Below, piece after piece: positions 1-4,261 of a DNA stretch of 6,111 bases. The stretch comes from Acidobacteriota bacterium (lineage in GTDB: Bacteria > Acidobacteriota > Vicinamibacteria > Vicinamibacterales > Vicinamibacteraceae), in the NCBI GenBank assembly GCA_023429845.1, contig JAEZCY010000175.1, forward strand, positions 1-6,111. The letters are read 5' to 3'. Below the pieces are notes generated by a model. That model was not told the DNA's origin. It saw only the letters and a list, made by a program, of their open reading frames with translations, and ran no database searches. The first letter of the stretch is position 1. Every line of letters begins with the position of its first letter. Both the position numbers and the translations under genes were made by a program.

Positions 1-20
1 CGTCGGGCCTTGCCCGACGG
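1..20. repeat. REP-like palindrome, copy 1 (overlaps the 3' end of the nucleotidyltransferase gene)
   Basis: The arms CGTCGGGC and GCCCGACG flank the 3-base loop CTT, and the same 20 bases recur exactly at 5787-5806. The left edge is cut by the window, so the full unit may be longer. Here the repeat lies in frame within the end of the nucleotidyltransferase gene. Confidence 0.75.
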
Positions 21-648
21 ACAGCTGCTGGTACTCCTCCGGCGTATCGACGTCGAGGAGCACGCCCGTATCCGCCACGGGGACGTCGAGGACCTGCCCC
101 GCGGCGACGAGCGCGTGCATCACCGCGCGCCCTCCGCCCCGCGCCGCGTCAGCGGCGTGCAGCAGCGGCAACGTGTGGCGATGCCAAAGGACGGGGTGGC
201 CGTGCCGCACCGCCACGACGGGTCGCACCGCGCGAATCGTCGGGTCCGGCGCGGCCCCGAGCAATGCGCGGACGGTGCCGACGGTCACCCCCGGCACGTC
301 GACGAGCGTCACCATCGCCCACATGCCGCTCGTGTGCGCAAACGCCCAGTCCAGCCCGTGCACGAGCGAAGACAGCTGGCCCTGCTCGTGATGTGGGTTG
401 AACAGCGCGGCAACGCCCGCAGCGTCGAGCACCGGCGCGAGTGTGTCATGGTGCGCACCCGTCACCACCGCGACCGGTTCGGTAGCGGCGTCCCGTAACG
501 TTTCGGTCACATGTAGAACGAATGGCTGCTGTGTGGCCGGCCACGGCAGAAGCGCCTTGACCCGGCCCATTCGGCTCGACCGTCCACCGGCCAGCACTAT
601 GGCAGGGACGGTGGGGAACTTGCGTTCCGGAGGCGGCGTCTTATTCAT
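1..648 (-). CDS. MobA/MocA-like nucleotidyltransferase (molybdenum cofactor type), 3' end outside window
   Basis: I read this by reverse-complementing the left end; it gives 216 codons without a stop up to base 1. The N-terminal half carries the NTP-transferase signature LAGGRSSRMGRVK (about residues 19-31, Lys31), then NPHHEQGQLSSL (84-95), the metal-binding motif VDVP (Asp117), GHPVLW (150-155) and the closing motif LLDVDTPEEY (197-206). These are family hallmarks of enzymes that add CMP or GMP to molybdopterin. GHPVLW and the overall spacing lean towards the cytidylyltransferase MocA rather than MobA, but this is not decisive. The enzyme would act in the cytoplasm. The start ATG at 648 has no good Shine-Dalgarno; an in-frame GTG at 684 is an alternative that would add 12 residues. 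The last visible codons (about 211-216, VGQGPT) are encoded by a palindromic repeat, so the true C-terminus is probably just beyond the edge. Confidence 0.88.
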   Translation of the reverse strand, partial: MNKTPPPERKFPTVPAIVLAGGRSSRMGRVKALLPWPATQQPFVLHVTETLRDAATEPVAVVTGAHHDTLAPVLDAAGVAALFNPHHEQGQLSSLVHGLDWAFAHTSGMWAMVTLVDVPGVTVGTVRALLGAAPDPTIRAVRPVVAVRHGHPVLWHRHTLPLLHAADAARGGGRAVMHALVAAGQVLDVPVADTGVLLDVDTPEEYQQLSVGQGPT

Positions 649-659
649 GTCATCGGGGT

Positions 660-686
660 ACGTGTCGTTCGCGTCGAAGGACACGT
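660..686. promoter_or_regulatory. 27-bp near-perfect dyad between the divergent nucleotidyltransferase and cold-shock genes
   Basis: The arms ACGTGTC (660-666) and GACACGT (680-686) enclose a second pair of arms, TTCG (668-671) and CGAA (675-678). Eleven of twelve positions pair; the only mismatch is G667/G679. The centre is at base 673, with the dyad ending 12 bases upstream of the nucleotidyltransferase ATG. It could be an operator for a dimeric regulator or an mRNA hairpin in that gene's leader. If translation begins at the GTG at 684, most of it would be coding. Confidence 0.4.
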
Positions 687-706
687 CACTGAGGGCTTGC
701 GGAGCG

Positions 707-715
707 TGCTACCAT
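707..715 (+). promoter_or_regulatory. Possible extended -10 element for the cold-shock gene
   Basis: The string TGCTACCAT fits the extended -10 pattern TGnTAnnnT. No convincing -35 lies 16-18 bases upstream. If used, transcription would begin near 722 and leave a leader of about 145 bases ahead of the cold-shock ORF, which would include the stem at 740-785. This is a weak call based on one short match. Confidence 0.22.
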
Positions 716-739
716 CGCCCGCACCTGCTGCCAGACACG

Positions 740-785
740 CCGGGGGAGAATGTCCGAGGCGCGTACGGGACGCGCAGTCCCCCGG
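740..785 (+). other. Predicted nested stem-loop in the leader of the cold-shock gene
   Basis: An outer 8-bp stem pairs CCGGGGGA (740-747) with TCCCCCGG (778-785). Inside it a 6-bp stem pairs GCGCGT (759-764) with ACGCGC (770-775) around the loop ACGGG. A competing small hairpin GGGAC/GTCCC (767-771 with 777-781) overlaps both stems, so two folds are mutually exclusive. Structured, temperature-responsive leaders are known for cspA-type mRNAs; applying that here is inference. Confidence 0.4.
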
Positions 786-866
786 GCAGCGATCCTCGTC
801 GGGGCTGTGGACAGTCGCGCGAGGCCTCCCACCGCCATGCGGCAGGGAAGACATCGGAGGTCACGT

Positions 867-1073
867 ATGCCGTCGGGAACCATTGCTCGCCTGCTCATCG
901 ACAAGGGATTCGGATTCATCCGCGATGAGTCGGGTGTTGAACATTTCTTCCATCGCAGCGCCGTGCGCGGAGCGGTTTTCGAACTGCTGCGCGAGGGCCA
1001 GCGCGTCGAATTCAGCGCGGAGGACTCCGGCAAGGGGCCTCGTGCTGGCGACGTCCGCCTGCTCGACGCCTGA
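867..1073 (+). CDS. Cold-shock domain protein (CspA family)
   Basis: A 68-residue protein of normal length for a single cold-shock domain, a five-stranded OB fold that binds single-stranded RNA and DNA in the cytoplasm and melts mRNA structure. RNP1 is seen as KGFGFI (residues 13-18) and an RNP2-like strand as HFFH (26-29) followed by RSAV. The N-terminal strand reads GTIARLL rather than the GTVKWF of E. coli CspA, so the usual first-strand tryptophan is absent. The start is set by GGAGG at 856-860, six bases before the ATG. An in-frame ATG at 750 would add 39 residues of non-family sequence and has its purine run only one base away, so I did not use it. The gene stands alone, with a structured leader upstream and an intrinsic terminator downstream, which suits a stand-alone mRNA under post-transcriptional control. 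Confidence 0.93.
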   Translation: MPSGTIARLLIDKGFGFIRDESGVEHFFHRSAVRGAVFELLREGQRVEFSAEDSGKGPRAGDVRLLDA

Positions 1074-1081
1074 GGCGCCAC

Positions 1082-1097
1082 GCGGCCGTGCGGCCGC
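1082..1097 (+). other. Small GC hairpin after the cold-shock stop codon
   Basis: GCGGCCG (1082-1088) and CGGCCGC (1091-1097) are perfect inverted arms separated by only TG. The loop must open by at least one pair. It lies just before the terminator at 1111-1145 and may stabilise the mRNA 3' end. Confidence 0.3.
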
Positions 1098-1110
1098 CTG
1101 CGAGTCACCA

Positions 1111-1145
1111 GAGGCCGGCATGGGAGGTGCCGGCCTTCTTCGTTT
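1111..1145 (+). terminator. Rho-independent terminator of the cold-shock gene
   Basis: A perfect 9-bp stem pairs AGGCCGGCA (1112-1120) with TGCCGGCCT (1128-1136) around the 7-base loop TGGGAGG. It is followed on the plus strand by the pyrimidine run TTCTTCGTTT, giving a strong stem with a moderate U-tract 38 bases after the stop codon. Read on the minus strand no T-run follows, so it should act in one direction only. Confidence 0.8.
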
Positions 1146-1180
1146 CCGCACCTGCCACCAGTTGACTCATCCTTACGCGT

Positions 1181-1195
1181 CGCCCGTGCCGGGCG
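1181..1195 (-). terminator. Hairpin just 3' of tRNA-Sec, possible terminator or processing signal
   Basis: CGCCCG and CGGGCG form a perfect 6-bp stem with a 3-base loop, beginning five bases past the encoded CCA end of the tRNA on the minus strand. No T-run follows, so it is weak as an intrinsic terminator. It may instead guide 3' processing of the transcript. Confidence 0.35.
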
Positions 1196-1199
1196 TGTA

Positions 1200-1295
1200 T
1201 GGCGGAAGCCCCTGGGAGTCGAACCCAGCCATCCTGTATGACAGGACACCGCCGGTTTTGAAGACCGGGAGGGCCACCGGGCCCCGTTGGCTTCC
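1200..1295 (-). tRNA. selC: Selenocysteine tRNA, anticodon UCA
   Basis: The reverse complement folds as tRNA-Sec. The acceptor strand starts GGAAGCC and pairs with GGCTTCC, with a further A/G apposition where bacterial tRNA-Sec normally has an eighth pair. The D stem is six pairs long (GGGGCC with GGCCCT, first pair G-U), a family hallmark. The anticodon stem CCGGT/ACCGG encloses the loop CTTCAAA, giving anticodon TCA, which reads UGA. A long variable arm has TCCTGT/ACAGGA, and the T arm is CTGGG-TTCGACT-CCCAG. The discriminator is G and the CCA is encoded. Total length 96 bases. It begins 14 bases after the stop of the HAD gene on the same strand, so it may be released from a longer transcript by RNase P. 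It implies that SelA, SelB and SelD are encoded elsewhere in the genome. Confidence 0.96.
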
Positions 1296-1309
1296 CAAAG
1301 GACGAAGAA

Positions 1310-2014
1310 CTACGTAACCCCGGTCTTCCCAAGGACGTCCAGCACGGCATCCACGTCGCTCAGATCGTGGAACACCACATCCGCGCCCGCTTCGAGCAGG
1401 GCCGCGCGGGCGAACTGCCCCGTCGTGACACAGACGATGCGCGTGCCGCCGGTGCGCGCAACCTCGACGTCGTTCGGGGTGTCGCCGATGATCACCACGT
1501 GCGATGCGGCGATGGGGCGACCCGTGCGCTCGCGATAGCGTGACAACGCGACGGGCAGGAGATCGTTGCGGTCCACCGCATCTTCCCCGAATGCGCCCCA
1601 CTCGAAGTAGCGCCAGAGATCGTAATAGCCCAGCTTGATGCGTGCTGACTGGGAGAAGTTCCCGGTCAGCAGCGCGAGGTGGTACGCGCGGTCGCCGCTG
1701 AGGCGGCGCAGCAGTTCGCGCACCCCCGGCAGCACGCCCGGGCCGCCGCTGATGCGATCGAGCTCCTTCTGGAGCAGCTCGCAGTAGACGTCGCGGATCC
1801 TGTCGCGCAGCTCATCCGAGAGCTCACGGTCGCCGAGCGCGCGCAGGGCGTCACGCAGGATGATGTTGTCGGTGCGCCCGGCGACGGGAATCCCGTCGAG
1901 CGCGCTCTCGACCTCCAGAGTGACCTCCACCGCGCGCTTCATCGTGCGGTACCCCGCGCCTCCCGTGGTGATCAGGGTGCCATCGATGTCGAACAACAGC
2001 AGCGTCGGGGTCAT
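1310..2014 (-). CDS. HAD-superfamily hydrolase, phosphoglycolate-phosphatase-like
   Basis: A 234-residue soluble protein with the complete HAD catalytic set. Motif I is DIDGTL with nucleophile Asp9 and acid/base Asp11. Motif II is LLTGN with Thr117, motif III is probably Lys127, and motif IV is GDTPNDV with Asp178 and Asp182, which hold magnesium. The helical cap of about residues 18-95 between motifs I and II is the C1 type seen in phosphoglycolate and beta-phosphoglucomutase relatives. The family removes phosphate from small metabolites through an aspartyl-phosphate intermediate; the substrate cannot be told from sequence. The start ATG at 2014 lacks a clear Shine-Dalgarno, but it places motif I at the normal distance from the N-terminus. 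It lies 30 bases after the ABC-like gene and 14 bases before tRNA-Sec, all on one strand, so shared transcription is plausible. Confidence 0.92.
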   Translation of the reverse strand: MTPTLLLFDIDGTLITTGGAGYRTMKRAVEVTLEVESALDGIPVAGRTDNIILRDALRALGDRELSDELRDRIRDVYCELLQKELDRISGGPGVLPGVRELLRRLSGDRAYHLALLTGNFSQSARIKLGYYDLWRYFEWGAFGEDAVDRNDLLPVALSRYRERTGRPIAASHVVIIGDTPNDVEVARTGGTRIVCVTTGQFARAALLEAGADVVFHDLSDVDAVLDVLGKTGVT

Positions 2015-2044
2015 CTGAGAATCGGGGCTCGGGTCGGAATTCGG

Positions 2045-2743
2045 TCACGACAGCGCAAGCGGGGTGAGCGCGCCGGTGCCCGGATGCAGTTGGAGAAGGC
2101 GCGACGCCACCCGCCGCGCGAATTCGCGGTCCTGGCTGCACGCCAGCATGGTCAGCGCGCGGGTGTCCACGACCCGGCGCACGTCATCGGCGAATGCCGG
2201 ACGATCGGCCGACTCGAGCGCGGCCGTCGGGTGCTCGAGCAGCAACAACCGCGGGGACAACGCAATGGACCGCGCCAGATGGATGCGCATGCGCACGGGC
2301 GCCGGCGCCTTGTGGGCGGGCGTCTCGAGCCATTCACGCTCGATCCCCGCTTCGAGCGCGAGCGCGTCGATCTCCGGCACCATGGCGTCGGGCACCGGTT
2401 CGATGTCCAGCGTGAGTGGTAGCGCCACGTTCTGGCGCACGGTCATCCCCTCGAGCAGGACCGCCCGCGCCGTGACGATGCCGAAGCGATCGAGGGTGGC
2501 GAGCCACTGCTCCCCGTCGGTGAGGCTGCGCGTGGACTCGCCGAACGTCTCCACCTCGCCTTCGTCCGGAAGCGTCGCGCCGTTGATCAGGTTGGTGACG
2601 ACTTCGGCGCCAATCACGTCGATGCCGCTGAGCACAACGCGATCGCCGGCCGGGACCGTGAGGTCGAGCATGCGCAACGGGCGCAGGCCGCGGTAGTCCT
2701 TGATGACGCCGCGGCAGCGCACCACCGGAGGTGGCGACGTCAC
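2045..2743 (-). CDS. Degenerate ABC-transporter ATPase-like protein (predicted pseudo-ATPase)
   Basis: 232 residues, the length of a full ABC nucleotide-binding domain of the MlaF/LolD type, and the fold signature runs from end to end: a first strand VVRCRGVIKDY, GDRVVLSG before the P-loop, TVRQNVALPL, and LARSIALSPRLLLLEHPTAALES. Each functional motif is altered. Walker A reads GIDVIGAE (40-47), with the essential Lys replaced by Ala46. No Q-loop Gln is evident. The LSGGQ signature is replaced by APAPVRMR (146-153). Walker B reads LLLLEHP, with His171 in place of the catalytic Glu. The switch His is Gln within SQD. The GTG start at 2743 overlaps the TGA stop of the upstream gene as GTGA, a mark of translational coupling. 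The frame is intact, which argues for a retained non-catalytic role, perhaps binding or scaffolding. No permease is seen nearby. Confidence 0.85.
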   Translation of the reverse strand: MTSPPPVVRCRGVIKDYRGLRPLRMLDLTVPAGDRVVLSGIDVIGAEVVTNLINGATLPDEGEVETFGESTRSLTDGEQWLATLDRFGIVTARAVLLEGMTVRQNVALPLTLDIEPVPDAMVPEIDALALEAGIEREWLETPAHKAPAPVRMRIHLARSIALSPRLLLLEHPTAALESADRPAFADDVRRVVDTRALTMLACSQDREFARRVASRLLQLHPGTGALTPLALS

Positions 2744-3702
2744 GCGCGCGCCCTGGCCTTGCCCTTGTCCTTGCGGCTGAGGAGCCGGTACTCGCGAATC
2801 AACAGGTCGAGGTGATCGCGCTCCTCGTCGGCAAACTGCAGGAAAATGCGCTTGCCCTCCGAGTCCTCGAACTTCTCGCCGTACTTCTTGAAGAACTTGT
2901 GGGAGCCCCGCTCGCACTTGATGCCGAGCATCAGCGCGCCGAGGTCGCTGGTGACGTTACGCAGCGCGTCCACGCCCGCAGAGAAGAGCCCGTTGGCGGC
3001 CGCGCCCTTGAAGAACAGGAACTGCGGCTGGTCTTCGATGCCTGGCTCCTGTTCGAGGAGCTGCGTGTACCGGAGTTCGAGCCGTTCGAGGTGATCGTCC
3101 TCGTCGGTCGAGAGGCGCTCGAAGATTTCCCTGGCGCGAGGATCCCGCGTCATCGCCGCCGCGCGGGTATAGAACTCGCGGCCGGACCGCTCGGTGGCAA
3201 TGGCCACGCGCAGGGCGTCGCGGGCAAACAGCGCTTCGGCCGAGTAATGGCTGTCGTCGTCGCGCTCGCCGGTGCTGCATTCGCGGCACGTTCCGTAGAG
3301 CTGCACCACCGCCTGGCTGACCTCGAACTCGCGTGCGTCGGCAATCTCCTCGATCAGCTGCTCGATGTCGGAGCTGAGGAACTCCATCTGCTTGTTGCAG
3401 TTCTTGCAGACCAGGTGGAAATGCCGGGGGTGGCGGTAGCTATGTTCGAAGCGGAAGCGGCCCTCGCCGAAATCGACCTTTCGCGCGATGCCGGCGGCTT
3501 CCATCCAGGCGAGGGTGCGATACACCGTCGCGCGGCTGATGCGTTGATCCTGTTTGCGGATCAGGTCCACGAGGTCGTCGGCGGTGAGGTGCCCGTCCTG
3601 CGACAGGAACACGTCGACGATGAAATCCCGCTTGGTCGACCGCTTGCTCCCCGCAGGGCGCAGGCTGTCGACGTACGCGGCCGGAGTCTTTGCTGACTGC
3701 AT
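2740..3702 (-). CDS. Fur-family repressor fused to a rubrerythrin/ferritin-like diiron domain
   Basis: One 320-residue frame holds two domains. Residues about 10-145 are Fur-like: the winged-helix segment RISRATVYRTL (54-64), the histidine-rich stretch HPRHFHLVC (91-99), and structural-zinc pairs Cys99/Cys102 and Cys139/Cys142. Residues about 152-310 are a rubrerythrin-like four-helix bundle with all expected iron ligands: Glu171, the ExxH pair Glu201/His204, Glu264, and the ExxH pair Glu294/His297. The short linker (143-152) has no stop and no in-frame ATG or GTG, so the second domain has no obvious start of its own. Fur proteins sense metal or peroxide and repress promoters; rubrerythrins reduce peroxide or oxidise Fe(II). 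A combined iron- or peroxide-sensing role is inference. ATG 3702 is used; ATG 3729 is possible, and neither has a strong Shine-Dalgarno. The stop overlaps the next gene's start. Confidence 0.9.
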   Translation of the reverse strand: MQSAKTPAAYVDSLRPAGSKRSTKRDFIVDVFLSQDGHLTADDLVDLIRKQDQRISRATVYRTLAWMEAAGIARKVDFGEGRFRFEHSYRHPRHFHLVCKNCNKQMEFLSSDIEQLIEEIADAREFEVSQAVVQLYGTCRECSTGERDDDSHYSAEALFARDALRVAIATERSGREFYTRAAAMTRDPRAREIFERLSTDEDDHLERLELRYTQLLEQEPGIEDQPQFLFFKGAAANGLFSAGVDALRNVTSDLGALMLGIKCERGSHKFFKKYGEKFEDSEGKRIFLQFADEERDHLDLLIREYRLLSRKDKGKARARA

Positions 3703-3763
3703 GGTGGGCGCCCGCAGAACGGAAGGCATGCGCGGCGGCCAGCTGCATGCCGGCGCCGCAGGT

Positions 3764-3784
3764 GCGCCGCACATGTGGCGGCGC
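3764..3784. promoter_or_regulatory. Inverted repeat upstream of the Fur-rubrerythrin gene
   Basis: The 7-base arms GCGCCGC (3764-3770) and GCGGCGC (3778-3784) are perfectly complementary, and the core also contains the 8-base palindrome CACATGTG (3770-3777). It lies 62-82 bases ahead of the ATG. It is not A/T-rich and so does not look like a classical Fur box. It could be an operator or an mRNA hairpin in the intercistronic region. Confidence 0.3.
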
Positions 3785-3794
3785 GTGACGATGT

Positions 3795-3812
3795 CGGGCA
3801 GCAACGTGCCCG
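3795..3812 (-). other. Intercistronic hairpin between erpA and the Fur-rubrerythrin gene
   Basis: The arms CGGGCA and TGCCCG pair over six bases around a 6-base loop, 40 bases after the erpA stop codon. No T-run follows in the minus direction. It may cause partial attenuation or mark an RNA processing site; the stretch 3703-3851 has no recognisable promoter on the minus strand. Confidence 0.3.
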
Positions 3813-3851
3813 CAGGCCACACCCGGTGGCGCGACGCGCCCGTGAAGGCGA

Positions 3852-4181
3852 TTACGCCGAGAAGGACGACCCGCAACCGCAGGTCGACTTCGCGTTCGGG
3901 TTCTTGATGGTGAAGCCGCCGCCCGACAGGTTGTCCACGAAATCGACCTCTGCGCCCTTCAGGTAGCGAACGCTGATGGGATCGACGAACAGCCGCACGC
4001 CGTTGGACTCGACAACCTTGTCCACGTCGGGCGAGGGCTCGCCATCCTCGATCATGAGGCCGTACTGGAACCCGGAGCAGCCGCCGCCCTGTACGAACAC
4101 GCGTAGGCCGGCAGCCGCCTTGCCTTCTTCGGCCAGCAGCTCGCCGATCTTCTCGGCCGCGACGGGAGTGACATTGATCAT
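3852..4181 (-). CDS. erpA: A-type iron-sulfur cluster carrier, ErpA-like
   Basis: 109 residues, typical of the HesB/IscA/ErpA family. These cytoplasmic carriers accept an Fe-S cluster from the scaffold and pass it to target enzymes. The three cluster ligands are present: Cys35 in GGGCSGFQYG, and Cys101 and Cys103 in the tail motif STCGCGSSF. GFQYG and the ending NPNAKSTCGCGSSFS match E. coli ErpA very closely, which is why I choose erpA over iscA or sufA. The start is taken at ATG 4181, preceded by GAGGAG about 11 bases away. The ATG at 4208 would lie at or before the predicted transcription start (about 4205) and has no ribosome site. It is the first gene of the minus-strand series and lies 149 bases ahead of the Fur-rubrerythrin gene, which fits an iron/Fe-S homeostasis group. 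Confidence 0.95.
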   Translation of the reverse strand: MINVTPVAAEKIGELLAEEGKAAAGLRVFVQGGGCSGFQYGLMIEDGEPSPDVDKVVESNGVRLFVDPISVRYLKGAEVDFVDNLSGGGFTIKNPNAKSTCGCGSSFSA

Positions 4182-4211
4182 GGCGATGAAAGCTCCTCGA
4201 ATCCTCATGGC

Positions 4212-4240
4212 AGTATAGCCACCGGTCCGATGCCCGGCAA
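4212..4240 (-). promoter_or_regulatory. Sigma70-type promoter of erpA
   Basis: On the minus strand TTGCCG (4240-4235) and TATACT (4217-4212) are separated by exactly 17 bases. The -10 matches TATAAT at five of six positions and the -35 matches TTGACA at four of six. Transcription should begin near 4205, giving a leader of about 24 bases. This is the best promoter in the window and it decides the erpA start. Confidence 0.75.
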
Positions 4241-4261
4241 CTGTCTGCAGGGAAGGACCAT

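Noticed and set aside
620..647. TTGCGT-16-TATTCA on the plus strand as the cold-shock promoter.
   Set aside because: The -10 matches only three of six consensus bases, and it lies inside the opposite-strand gene start.
10..928. Several plus-strand open frames opposite the nucleotidyltransferase.
   Set aside because: Their Arg/His-rich translations have no recognisable motifs, while the minus strand encodes a clear enzyme.
1200..1310. tRNA-Sec as an integration site for a genomic island.
   Set aside because: No integrase gene and no duplicated tRNA 3' end were found in the window.
697..1317. Plus-strand open frame containing SPWESNPAILYDR.
   Set aside because: That peptide is the antisense of tRNA-Sec and the rest overlaps the cold-shock gene in another frame.
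2744..2917. N-terminal extension of the ABC-like protein by 58 residues.
   Set aside because: It overlaps the end of the rubrerythrin domain in another frame; the GTG at 2743 gives the normal family N-terminus and a typical coupling overlap.
3703..3851. Search for a classical Fur box before the Fur-rubrerythrin gene.
   Set aside because: No AT-rich GATAATGATAATCATTATC-like sequence is present; the stretch is very GC-rich.
4182..4261. A plus-strand promoter for the aldehyde dehydrogenase, with TATAGC at 4214-4219 as -10.
   Set aside because: No acceptable -35 lies at the proper distance and the site overlaps the much better minus-strand -10.
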